From Rheinheimera sp. (GTDB lineage Bacteria; Pseudomonadota; Gammaproteobacteria; Enterobacterales; Alteromonadaceae): a DNA stretch of 63,795 nucleotides. Both the position numbers and the translations under genes were made by a program. The notes beneath the pieces are model-generated. The model ran no database searches and was not told where the DNA came from. It worked only from the letters and a program-made list of their open reading frames with translations. Positions 53,595 to 61,783 of this stretch are shown here, piece after piece (the stretch's first letter is position 1; each line of letters opens with the position of its first letter). The stretch lies in contig NZ_JAVBXS010000052.1 in NCBI RefSeq assembly GCF_030824435.1, positions 1-63,795 on the forward strand. The letters run 5' to 3'.

Positions 53595-54251
53595 ATGAAA
53601 GGACAAAACCCATATCCAATGGGGTCGTTGACTAAAAACTACGAACAAAAAGCAATTAAAAAGCGTTTAGAAGCCTTCCTGATTGATAACGTAGGTAAAG
53701 TTGTTACCCGACAAATGCTTATAGAAGTTTCAAAAGATCCGATAACAGGGAAGGAACCAGAGAACTGGCACCAACGATTATCAGAATTGCGAACTGATGA
53801 TGGTTATACGATTTTGTCGAAAAGAGATCGTAGTTATCTGTCTGTCGAAGAGTATGTGCTGGATTCACTGGAGAAACGTGCGTCTGCTGGAAAAAGAGTT
53901 CTTCCAACTAAAGATACGTGGGGCTTAGTGCTTGCTCGTGCAAATAACAGGTGTGAGTGGACAGAAGGCGGGCATCATTGCTGCTTGGCCGAAGGTGATA
54001 TTGACCCTATTGGCGGAGGCACGGTCAAATTAACTCCTGACCATATGCAGCCGCATTCGGTCAACCCTAATTCTGACCCTAATGACCCTGCACAATGGCA
54101 AGCCCTTTGTGGTCGTCATCAGGTCGTTAAGAAAAACTTTTGGGATTCGACATCGGGAAAAATTAATACTATTGCGGTAATTCAGGCTTTACCAAATGCT
54201 GACAAAGCCTTGGCATACCAGTTTCTAAAAACTTACTTTGGTGACGATTAG
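53595..54251 (+). CDS. HNH-type restriction endonuclease candidate
   Basis: The ATG at 53595 is preferred over 53583 because GGAG lies six bases before it; the product is then 218 residues. The C-terminal half has a treble-clef HNH layout: NNRCEWTEGGHHCC, LTPDHMQPHSVNPNS (Asp149-His150) and LCGRHQVVKKNF, with Cys120, Cys129/130, Cys172 and His175 as likely zinc ligands. The N-terminal part (LEAFLIDNVGKVVTRQMLIE) looks like a winged helix for DNA binding. Divergent position next to the methyltransferase supports a cognate restriction enzyme. Specificity unknown. Confidence 0.75.
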   Translation: MKGQNPYPMGSLTKNYEQKAIKKRLEAFLIDNVGKVVTRQMLIEVSKDPITGKEPENWHQRLSELRTDDGYTILSKRDRSYLSVEEYVLDSLEKRASAGKRVLPTKDTWGLVLARANNRCEWTEGGHHCCLAEGDIDPIGGGTVKLTPDHMQPHSVNPNSDPNDPAQWQALCGRHQVVKKNFWDSTSGKINTIAVIQALPNADKALAYQFLKTYFGDD

Positions 54252-54661
54252 TTATTGGTTATTGTGACTACAAACACTCCAATACTTTGCCAGTAACAGC
54301 AAAAGTTATCCTCCCACACCGGATAGATGTCTAACCCTTCTTCTATCCGGTAATACCCATACAATGTCTGAAACACCCCCGCCTGAAAGTCAAAATCCAA
54401 ATCTTTTGCAAGTTCAACGTCTTGCCCTTGGCCGACATATTTAAAGTCGGTAATGTAGGCAAAGTGCCACGTATCACCTTTACGAAATAACATGATCTCA
54501 ACCGGATGGTAGCCACGTTTTTCAGCGCTGTAGTCTGGATCTCTGAAGTTGATGGTGACTGTGCTGGCATTGCTAAAGTCATGGTCTTTGAGTAACTTAA
54601 TCAGGTGGTTTACCAGTGTGCTACTTACAGGCAAAGCAAGGCCCTCGTACTGAATACGCAT
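54248..54661 (-). CDS. DUF2787-family protein
   Basis: The ATG at 54661 follows AGAAGGA and gives 137 residues starting MRIQYEGLALPVSSTL. NFRDPDYSAEKRGYHPVEIML and WHFAYITDFKYVGQG are the family landmarks. DUF2787 proteins recur in Vibrio and Shewanella genomic islands and integrative elements beside radC. Their function is unknown. It converges with the HNH gene, overlapping its last four bases, and starts 23 bases past the end of radC. Confidence 0.8.
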   Translation of the reverse strand: MRIQYEGLALPVSSTLVNHLIKLLKDHDFSNASTVTINFRDPDYSAEKRGYHPVEIMLFRKGDTWHFAYITDFKYVGQGQDVELAKDLDFDFQAGVFQTLYGYYRIEEGLDIYPVWEDNFCCYWQSIGVFVVTITNN

Positions 54662-54683
54662 CGTTAAATTCCTTCTGGTGGTG

Positions 54684-55130
54684 TTAGTTGAATATGTGGG
54701 AGTGGGTTTGTTGCAGGCTGGTGAAGGTATCAAGGCCGATGATCACATGATCCAGTATGTTGATATCCATCACCTTGGCGGCTTCACAGACCCGCTTTGT
54801 AAAATTAATGTCGGCCTGACTGGGTTTTGATTTCCCTGATGGGTGGTTATGAATCAGCAGCACTGCTTTAAGATTTAATATTATGGCCGTGCGCATTATC
54901 TCTGCCGGACGCATACAGACTGAATCTGTGCTGCCTGTTGCCACCACCTCAAAACAGTTAATGTCATGCTGGCTGGTCAGGTTGACGACGATAAACTGCT
55001 CCTTGGTTTCGTGTTTCAGGTAGTCAAAGAGCTTGGCCACAACCTCTGGCTCAGTCACTGATTGACCAATGATGTTGCATTCCACTTCTTTAAAGCGGTA
55101 CTTCACATCAATTTCACGTAGGGTTGCCAT
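54684..55130 (-). CDS. RadC-like JAB/MPN domain protein of the island type
   Basis: The ATG at 55130 follows AGGAGG and gives 148 residues. The metalloprotease-type MPN+ motif is intact: LIHNHPSGKSKPSQADI (His-x-His...Ser..Asp). Short RadC paralogues like this one are typical of mobile elements and lack the helix-hairpin-helix domain of chromosomal RadC. The biochemical role is not established. It lies between the DUF6641-like gene and DUF2787 on one strand. Confidence 0.85.
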   Translation of the reverse strand: MATLREIDVKYRFKEVECNIIGQSVTEPEVVAKLFDYLKHETKEQFIVVNLTSQHDINCFEVVATGSTDSVCMRPAEIMRTAIILNLKAVLLIHNHPSGKSKPSQADINFTKRVCEAAKVMDINILDHVIIGLDTFTSLQQTHSHIFN

Positions 55131-55201
55131 AAAGCCTCCTAAAGATATAAAAAGGCCGGAACTGATGTCCGGCCTGTGGTGGTTTTGAAATAGATTGCAC
55201 A

Positions 55202-55669
55202 TTACGCTTTGGCGAGTTCTGCTTTGCTGGTGCGTCTTACCTTCGGTGCTTTGGGCGGTGATACCTGTAAAATCTGCTGGTCTAACTCACCACGTTCAAC
55301 CGCCTGAATGATGATGCCTATCACCTCCAGCAGTTTCTCTTTTGGCCCTACATCAATAGCCGTTTTACCCTTCGCCAGCTCCATGGTTTTTAACCCCACC
55401 TTGATTTCAAAGTAGTAGTGGTTATCGCTGTCGTAATACCAAGGCCGGACGGCTTTGCGTTTTCTAACGATTTTGCGCTCACCAGTTTCAGGGTCTTTGA
55501 TGCTTTTGTCTTTAAACGCCTCAAAGGCTTGGTTTTGTAACATGCACTGCGCCATAGCAAGCTGTTCATCCAGCTTTTCAATCAACTTCATACGCTTGCC
55601 TAAAATCGGTGGCTTCGGCTCGATTTTTGGACGGTCGATCACCTTGAGAGAACTCAATAATGTAGTCAT
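55202..55669 (-). CDS. DUF6641-like island protein
   Basis: A 155-residue basic protein beginning after a CGAGG site: MTTLLSSLKVIDRPKIEPKP. The pattern NKLI/MKLIEKLDEQLAMAQ, then RKAVRPWYYDSDNHYYFEIKVGLKTMELAKGKTAIDVG, and an Ala/Lys-rich tail recalls DUF6641 proteins of integrative elements. The match is from memory and moderate. It lies between the AAA+ gene and radC. Confidence 0.55.
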   Translation of the reverse strand: MTTLLSSLKVIDRPKIEPKPPILGKRMKLIEKLDEQLAMAQCMLQNQAFEAFKDKSIKDPETGERKIVRKRKAVRPWYYDSDNHYYFEIKVGLKTMELAKGKTAIDVGPKEKLLEVIGIIIQAVERGELDQQILQVSPPKAPKVRRTSKAELAKA

Positions 55670-55699
55670 AGATACCTCGGAGTTTTGGTTAATCAGAGC

Positions 55700-57721
55700 C
55701 TAATGGACAAAGCCAATGGTTCTGTTGGGTTGCTTGCGGTTGTTTTCGCCTTTCAGCAGCTCGAGTGCCGAAGTGCGATGGTTTTGCTTGGGTTGAAACA
55801 TCATGCGACGAGCAAGGATTGCAAAATCGCCTGGGGTCAGCAGCTTGAGCTGAGCTAGTGCGCTAAGCTCTTCATCTGCCAGCGTTTTAACGCTCAGAGC
55901 GCGCTTGTAGAGCGCTATCACTTGCGGTGCAGTCAAGTAGTCACAGTCGAGCTTAAAATCGAATCTACGCAGTACAGCTTTGTCTAATAGCGTCTCGTAG
56001 TTTGTTGCTGCGAACAGCGGCTGAGTGAAGCACTCCATCTGTGCTAGCAGTTCGTTAACAAGCGTCAGTTCATGGTGTGATTTCAGTCGCTCCCTGCTGG
56101 TGAGCAGGCTGTCCACTTCATCGAGCAGCAGGATTTTCTGTTCGTGGTGGGCGGTTTCAAATAACCGAGCCACCTGCTTTTCACTATCTCCCACGTATTT
56201 ACTTAAGATGTCTGAGCATTTCACCCGAAACAGGTCATGGTCGTTCTGCTCGGCCAGATAATGCGCAAAGGCGGTTTTACCCGTGCCAGGCGGTCCACAT
56301 AACAGCACCCGTACGGGCTGTTGGTGTTCCACCGCATAGGCAATTTCATTCAGTACCTCTGGCCCTTGTTTCAGGTTCAGTAAGGTTGGGTCGAATGCCA
56401 TTTGTTGTTTGTACGTCAGGCCATCTTTCCACAGCATGCACGCCCGTAATGTTCCTTCCACCACATCACCAATCACTTGCTGCGCTTCACTACTGGCAAC
56501 CGCCATGGTGTTGGCGATATAGCCTGCATTTTGCAATATGGCAGGGGTTATACTTGGCGTATTGACCAGTGATTTCGCGTATTTCTCACTGACCGATAAG
56601 CCCTTAAACGACTGTTTTGCAATCGACAGCAGGGTTTTCTTATCCGGCTGGCGCACTTCTTCGCAGAGCTTAAAGCGCCTGATGTAGCTGTTTTCCAGCT
56701 CATAGACATGGTTGGTGATCCAGATACAAGGCACTTCGGATTGCTCAATCATCCGGTGTAGTGTCTCTTTGCTATAACCCCCATCAGCCTGACGAAACAA
56801 GCTTTCACATTCATCTATCAATAAGATGGCATCCGATGAACCCGCCAGTAGGCGCTGCAACAAGGCCAAGTGTTCAAGACGCTGACCACTGGCATTTTTG
56901 GCACTGAACTCGTTGCTGGGCTTACCTTCATCCATTTTCAGGTTGCGCACTTCAAACAGTATGCGGCCACTGTAGTCAGCCAAGGTTCGCGCTAACTCGG
57001 TTTTGCCGTTGCCTGCATCACCATAGAGTAAAATGCTAACCCCCCCATGCTGCTCCGCACAGGCTTGATGCAGGTACTGACTTAACAGGTCGGTATTCAC
57101 ATGCGGGAAGTGTTTGAGCCTAAACTTTGGCTCAGGGCTTGGGTGCAGCATGGTATGCAATAGCATTTCTTTGCTATCCACCTCTTCACGCATCAGAGTT
57201 TGTAACATGGGGCGTGGTATGCCCATGGTATGAATTTCACCACAGTCATAGCCCTCTAAAAACAGCCCCTGTGCCACCAAAACCATCAAGTATTCCAACA
57301 CTTCAGCACGGCTTAACCCTGCTTGCTGCGCAATAAGGTCAGTAAAATCCTGCTCTAACAGGGTGAGTTCAGTCGCCTGAACCAAGTGGTGTAAGCCTGT
57401 ATTAGCGTTATGCACCAGCACGAATTCAATCACCTTTGCCATGGTGTCTGGGACACCAAATAGTCCACACAGATTCAGGCAGTTTTGCTGCATCAGCTTG
57501 GTTTGTGCTGGGTAGCGGTCATCTGTATTGAGCAGGTCTAATAGCTCTGAGTGGCTGCGCTGGACTGGCCCCAATTCACGCCTGCAGATGATGCGATTCA
57601 CCGTGGATGGGGTTAACACTTCTTCGTCGTGTTGCTCCAGCAGTTCATTCACAATAAGCATGGCAAACTGCGCTGCCAGATAAGGGCTTTGCTGCGCAGC
57701 ATTAGAAGCGCGGCGGCTCAT
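55700..57721 (-). CDS. Protein with two tandem AAA+ ATPase domains
   Basis: A 673-residue protein. A helical N-terminal region (1-200) precedes AAA+ domain 1 (Walker A GDAGNGKT at 234-241, Walker B LLIDECESL near 300, sensor ITNHVYELENSYIRRF) and AAA+ domain 2 (Walker A GPPGTGKT at 476-483, Walker B ILLLDEVDSLLTSRE, arginine-finger region LDKAVLRRFDFKL). The layout resembles Cdc48/p97-type double AAA+ machines, but the N-terminus is not a known adaptor fold. The start overlaps the integrase stop by four bases (ATGA), implying coupled synthesis. No protease or nuclease domain is seen. Confidence 0.8.
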   Translation of the reverse strand: MSRRASNAAQQSPYLAAQFAMLIVNELLEQHDEEVLTPSTVNRIICRRELGPVQRSHSELLDLLNTDDRYPAQTKLMQQNCLNLCGLFGVPDTMAKVIEFVLVHNANTGLHHLVQATELTLLEQDFTDLIAQQAGLSRAEVLEYLMVLVAQGLFLEGYDCGEIHTMGIPRPMLQTLMREEVDSKEMLLHTMLHPSPEPKFRLKHFPHVNTDLLSQYLHQACAEQHGGVSILLYGDAGNGKTELARTLADYSGRILFEVRNLKMDEGKPSNEFSAKNASGQRLEHLALLQRLLAGSSDAILLIDECESLFRQADGGYSKETLHRMIEQSEVPCIWITNHVYELENSYIRRFKLCEEVRQPDKKTLLSIAKQSFKGLSVSEKYAKSLVNTPSITPAILQNAGYIANTMAVASSEAQQVIGDVVEGTLRACMLWKDGLTYKQQMAFDPTLLNLKQGPEVLNEIAYAVEHQQPVRVLLCGPPGTGKTAFAHYLAEQNDHDLFRVKCSDILSKYVGDSEKQVARLFETAHHEQKILLLDEVDSLLTSRERLKSHHELTLVNELLAQMECFTQPLFAATNYETLLDKAVLRRFDFKLDCDYLTAPQVIALYKRALSVKTLADEELSALAQLKLLTPGDFAILARRMMFQPKQNHRTSALELLKGENNRKQPNRTIGFVH

Positions 57722-58623
57722 GGCTTGCTCCGATAACTTAAGTTCAACGCTGCATTTTGCATAAACTGGTGGTCGCGTTTGTCGTAAATGGTGGTGGTGC
57801 TGATATCCGAATGGCCTGCCATTTGACGCACGGTATTGAGGTCTACATTCTGCTCTAACAGCTGGGTAATGAAAGTGCGCCGTAAGTCATGCGGGGAAGC
57901 GTTCTTAACGCCAATCAGTTCCAGCTTTTGCTTAATCAACCGATAGATGGTGGACACATTCATGCTGTCCATAGGCTTCACGCTGCCATTGGCATAGACA
58001 GAGCACAGCAAATAGCCGGTGTCTTTACCCCGAAAGCGCGACCAAGAAGTGAAGTATTCCTGTGTCCATGGGGGTAAAAACAGGGTTCTGCTTTTGTTAC
58101 CCTTGCCACTTCGTACAAACAAGGTCTGTGCCTGGCGGTTGTGATCTGCAAGCTCTAACGCTGCCAGCTCACTGCGACGAAGACCCGTACCGAGCAAAAG
58201 CGCAAACACCAACTGATTGCGAATGCCAATGGGTGACATATCATCCCGCAGCAAGCGAAACAGCTTTTCAACCTGCTTTACGGTCAACGGGTTGCCCTGA
58301 TGCTGACCATGCTTAACCTGTGTAATGGTTTCTAAGTGCGCAGACTGTTGCTGCTCTGCAAGGTCTGTCAGAACAGCTACTTTCACGATGCCACGAATAG
58401 CAATAATGGCTCGGTTGATAGAGCGGGCTGACCAGCCTGCATGCGTCAACACAGAGCGAATATGTAGCGCTTGCTGATAATCTACTTTATGCAATCGCTC
58501 TGCTCGTTCTTCTTCCGGCCAGTTCATTAACTTGCCAACGCTATTGAGCTGTGACGCTATTGAGCGCTGACTATTGGGCGACAAACGGCTGATATACAGC
58601 GCATACGGGCTAGCTGTAGACAT
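57718..58623 (-). CDS. Tyrosine site-specific integrase
   Basis: The ATG at 58623 is preceded by CGGAG and gives 301 residues. An N-terminal SAM-like core-binding domain (about 1-95) precedes the catalytic domain. The conserved residues are Arg149 in TGTGLRRSELAAL (written GTGLRRSE here), Lys in GKGNKSRTLFLP, His245 and Arg248 in SPHDLRRTF, His271 in GHSDISTT, and the nucleophile Tyr280 in TTIYDKRD. All appear intact. Unlike most island integrases it is not next to the tRNA and is translationally coupled to the AAA+ gene. Confidence 0.92.
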   Translation of the reverse strand: MSTASPYALYISRLSPNSQRSIASQLNSVGKLMNWPEEERAERLHKVDYQQALHIRSVLTHAGWSARSINRAIIAIRGIVKVAVLTDLAEQQQSAHLETITQVKHGQHQGNPLTVKQVEKLFRLLRDDMSPIGIRNQLVFALLLGTGLRRSELAALELADHNRQAQTLFVRSGKGNKSRTLFLPPWTQEYFTSWSRFRGKDTGYLLCSVYANGSVKPMDSMNVSTIYRLIKQKLELIGVKNASPHDLRRTFITQLLEQNVDLNTVRQMAGHSDISTTTIYDKRDHQFMQNAALNLSYRSKP

Positions 58624-58684
58624 AGCGTATCTCCGGTGTGTTTTTGTATGTAATTGAGTCTTAAAAGGGGGGAACACAGAAAAG

Positions 58685-58708
58685 CAGTGCTACACCAAGG
58701 TAGCACTG
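58685..58708. repeat. Perfect 9-bp inverted repeat upstream of the integrase
   Basis: CAGTGCTAC and GTAGCACTG pair fully around ACCAAG, 60 bases before the integrase start. It has no U-run, so it may be an operator or a binding site for the integrase or its accessory factor instead of a terminator. Confidence 0.6.
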
Positions 58709-58754
58709 GTTGCCGGACGATTTGAAGGGGTATTTTTGCTACGGATAAGCGACC

Positions 58755-60392
58755 CTAACATTGTAGCTCTTGGTTTATAACACCTTGAATATACTCATAA
58801 GCGAAACAGAGTTCTTCTACATTTAGATCTTGGGCCAATGCTAAAAAGAATGCTCTTTTTGCATCTGTTTTACTTAGATTTTTACGTGCTTTCGATGCAA
58901 CTTTTTGGCTTATTTCATTAAGTTCTCTGTGATTATTTTTTGTGCGAAGTGGCTCTAATCTCTCGACTTTTTTAATGTCATAACCGTTTTTTTCGATTTC
59001 CTTAATCAGCTCAATATCTTGCTCTGTTAGTTTCGATTGAACTGCGACTCCTACCTTAAATAGCATTAAATATTTTTGTGGATCCACTTCTTTGACTGGT
59101 TCGTCGTCATCCTCGTCATCCTCGTCATCCTCGTCGTCCTCGCCGTCCTCGTCGTCCTCGCCGTCCTCGTCGTCCTCGTCGTCCTCGCCGTCCTCGTCGT
59201 CCTCGTCGTCCTCGTCGTCCTCGTCGTCCTCGTCGTCCTCGTCGTCCTCGTCCTTAACTTTATTACTACTGTCTTCCTCGCTACTTTCCTCTTCTTCCTC
59301 TTTAGGAAACAATTCACAGTTATCAACGATAAATTGAATTTGTTCTTCATCTTTTAAAACAGGGACTGCCTCTAATAGCATGCCAATGTTGCCTGAGTCG
59401 CTGATTAAGCCGCGCTCATTCATAAGTTCTAAGAATGCATCTAAGGTTTCTCTGGACAGTGTTTGGAGAAACTTTCTAGCGCATTCTTCACTTTCAAACA
59501 TCTGGTTATATTGGTTTCCATTTAATGCTTCAGCAATTGCATCTTCATTTTTATTACCCTCAGCCAAAGAAAGGAGTGCGAACTTAAGTTGCTGATAGTT
59601 AAAGTATCTTCTGTTCATGTGTTCATGAAAGAACTGAGGAAAATCTTTTTGAATTATTGCCCGCATTTCCATGGGGGTATATTCAAAGCCCAGTTTCCAC
59701 TTGAATTCTGAGTCGTTGTAGTCAATGCTGCTATTTATTACAGATACACCATCACTTCCTTGCAAGGTCGGTTCATCTGATGTTTTGCCATAGATCGTAA
59801 ATTCATCATCTAGGAACCTTGTTGAGGTAGAAACATAGTCTTCATCATAGACTTCTCTGTTCATGCAATTTTCTTTGAAGTCCTCGTTGAAGTAGTTCCT
59901 ACCTGTTACTAGGGAAGTGGCTTCCTGCACTTTTTTTGATGTCATTTTTTTTGTGTCAAGATTGTTCCTGTCGGTATTGTTATCGGCACAAATCCTGTTG
60001 ATGATCCTTTCACGCGTTGAGCTGTCAGTAATTTTTGCAAGTGTTCTCATGGAGCTGTCACTAAAATACCCAATCTTTTCAATGCCAAAATGTTCAGCGC
60101 AAATTCTTGCTGCTTCAAGTTGTTTGATAGCACTGTCATACGTCAGTGAGGTCTCTTTAATAACAAATTGCTTCATATTGCTGTATCCCAGCTTTAAATA
60201 AGACTTGGTATACCAGACAATGAATAAAGCCATTTTGACAAGTGCTTCTCCGACTTTAATAGCTGTTCTGCACTGAATAGCTAACTCTTCAGATCCCTGT
60301 CCGTCGTTTTCGTTGTACATTTCCAGTAAATTTTGGTTTATTTCTTCAAGATTGACCGATTTTTCATTTGCAACACGATTTTCATTTTTCAT
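58755..60392 (-). CDS. Large acidic-repeat protein of unknown function
   Basis: A 545-residue protein. An N-terminal helical region (about 35-130, AIQCRTAIKVGEALVKMALF and IKQLEAARICAEHFGIEKIGYFS) recalls DUF3102-like or ParB-type regulators; this is a weak impression. Residues 381-432 are an almost unbroken Asp/Glu repeat built from DED or DGE triplets. A short C-terminal domain (440-545) ends in a helix with FFLALAQDLNVEELCFAYEYI. The start has only a weak AAGG site. It lies upstream of the integrase on the same strand. No known family. Confidence 0.7.
   Translation of the reverse strand: MKNENRVANEKSVNLEEINQNLLEMYNENDGQGSEELAIQCRTAIKVGEALVKMALFIVWYTKSYLKLGYSNMKQFVIKETSLTYDSAIKQLEAARICAEHFGIEKIGYFSDSSMRTLAKITDSSTRERIINRICADNNTDRNNLDTKKMTSKKVQEATSLVTGRNYFNEDFKENCMNREVYDEDYVSTSTRFLDDEFTIYGKTSDEPTLQGSDGVSVINSSIDYNDSEFKWKLGFEYTPMEMRAIIQKDFPQFFHEHMNRRYFNYQQLKFALLSLAEGNKNEDAIAEALNGNQYNQMFESEECARKFLQTLSRETLDAFLELMNERGLISDSGNIGMLLEAVPVLKDEEQIQFIVDNCELFPKEEEEESSEEDSSNKVKDEDDEDDEDDEDDEDDEDDEDGEDDEDDEDGEDDEDGEDDEDDEDDEDDDEPVKEVDPQKYLMLFKVGVAVQSKLTEQDIELIKEIEKNGYDIKKVERLEPLRTKNNHRELNEISQKVASKARKNLSKTDAKRAFFLALAQDLNVEELCFAYEYIQGVINQELQC
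59097..59252 (-). repeat. Nine-base microsatellite encoding Asp-Glu-Asp
   Basis: The unit is a 9-mer such as GTCGTCCTC on the plus strand, encoding DED on the minus strand, with about 17 tandem copies and scattered changes (GCC for GTC gives Gly). Repeats of a 9-mer keep the frame whatever their number, so copy number could vary without breaking the gene. Confidence 0.9.
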
Positions 60393-60488
60393 GATTTTAA
60401 GACCTTAATTTAGCTTTTGATTTTCAAAATTCAGCTACCCATTTGCACTTGTATGGCTTCTAAAGTCGCCACTTTGCAGGTGTTGCTT

Positions 60489-60716
60489 TTATTGTGTTTT
60501 GAATGGCGCGCTATTCAGTGTTAGGCTATTATTCGAATCCTTAACCAACAGCCCACTGTCTGCTTGAGCAGGTTGTGATGTAAGAATGGAATTTTCGGGT
60601 ATTGAGGCGCTCGGTTTCTGCGAATCCAATGCAGTTGAGTCTTTTATAAGTTCAACTTTATGAATACTTATGCTGGTGCCTTCCCAAGTTTTTTGCGTAA
60701 TCTGTTTTGGTTTCAT
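60489..60716 (-). CDS. Small hypothetical protein (75 aa)
   Basis: Starts after a GAGGATG site. The product is hydrophilic and Ser/Lys/Gln-rich (MKPKQITQKTWEGTSISIHK...), with no membrane segment and no recognised domain. It lies 96 bases upstream of the acidic-repeat gene on the same strand, so the two may share a transcript. Confidence 0.5.
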   Translation of the reverse strand: MKPKQITQKTWEGTSISIHKVELIKDSTALDSQKPSASIPENSILTSQPAQADSGLLVKDSNNSLTLNSAPFKTQ

Positions 60717-60988
60717 TTCAATACATCCTCATTAAATACCTGCCTCTCAGGTACAGACGCATTATTCACTCATAAGCCAAGTAAAATTTACTGAAAGCGT
60801 TTTTGAAGACCTATGCCCTGCAAGCTATGTCCTGCAAGGCTTTCAGACCTGCCTGTGAGATTTTGTTGAATGAATTTAAAACCCTTATTTTGCACATGCC
60901 CGCAGCCCCTTATTTTTAAGCTGTTCAGGTGTGCTTGATTTTTCATGCTACATTTAAGAATCATTAAAAGTTCTTAAGTGGCGTAAAA

Positions 60989-61660
60989 ATGAGAATTGGT
61001 ACGAAAAAGAACCCGATAAAGCTAGTAAATGAGTCGATCTCGCGTCGATTGTTATTAGCTCATTGTAAAAATACATCGTCTAAACACTTCGATTTCCACT
61101 CTTTACCCAATTTTGGGGAAGATTGTTTTATAGAAAACGTGTTATTTAACCCGCATCTCACTTTGCCTGAGGTCAAACTAGCCATTTATTTTTTTGGGGA
61201 ACTTGCTGACGGTGGCCAGATTTTCACAACGTCTTTTGCTGAGGATTTCCGGCCTGCACTGCTATATGGTGATGTCTTTGAAGTTGATGAGGAATTTATA
61301 GATGGGATGGCGATAGGCTCTGATGAGTCATTGCGCTCTGAGGTAGCATACTCAAATGAGGGGTATTATACCTCATTGCCTCTTATTACTTCTCGCATGG
61401 GCATGAAACTGACATCCCAAAGACTTATCAATTTGTTACGTAGACTGCATGATTTTGGTTATGTAACAGTTACGGACATAACTCCGGATAACAGTTACGA
61501 ACCTCCGAATAAAGCAGATAAAAAAGTCAGTCGTGCCAGATTAAGGCATATAAGATTACATAATGGTATGCGCAAGAAAGATTTGACTGGTAGGTGGCTT
61601 TCTAAACGCCTCAAACCAAAAAAGCCTAAACAAGCGTTAACCAATCAGAAGCCTGTATGA
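60989..61660 (+). CDS. Hypothetical protein (223 aa) upstream of the helicase gene
   Basis: A basic protein without a recognised family. The middle (SLPLITSRMGMKLTSQRLINLLRRLHDFGYVTVTDI, about 128-163) has the shape of a winged helix, and the C-terminus is strongly basic (RWLSKRLKPKKPKQA), suggesting nucleic-acid binding. It is divergent from the 75-residue gene and followed 123 bases later by the helicase gene on the same strand, so it may be a replication or regulatory partner. Confidence 0.65.
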   Translation: MRIGTKKNPIKLVNESISRRLLLAHCKNTSSKHFDFHSLPNFGEDCFIENVLFNPHLTLPEVKLAIYFFGELADGGQIFTTSFAEDFRPALLYGDVFEVDEEFIDGMAIGSDESLRSEVAYSNEGYYTSLPLITSRMGMKLTSQRLINLLRRLHDFGYVTVTDITPDNSYEPPNKADKKVSRARLRHIRLHNGMRKKDLTGRWLSKRLKPKKPKQALTNQKPV

Positions 61661-61783
61661 CCGAAGCATTTGATGGATAAAAGTGTAAATTCTTAACAAT
61701 GTTATCTAAACGATTGCTCTTTAAGGTCAGAAGAGTATGTAATTCAGTTGTTTAGTGTTTATTAGTAGCCTGGAGTGTAAACC

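Noticed and set aside
59092-59260. Possible CRISPR array suggested by repeating units
   Set aside because: The units are contiguous 9-mers with no spacers; it is a coding microsatellite.
59076-59357. Val/Leu-rich, Ser-rich and Arg/Thr-rich frames over the acidic repeat
   Set aside because: They are mirror frames of the 9-bp microsatellite; only the minus-strand DED frame continues into normal protein sequence on both sides.
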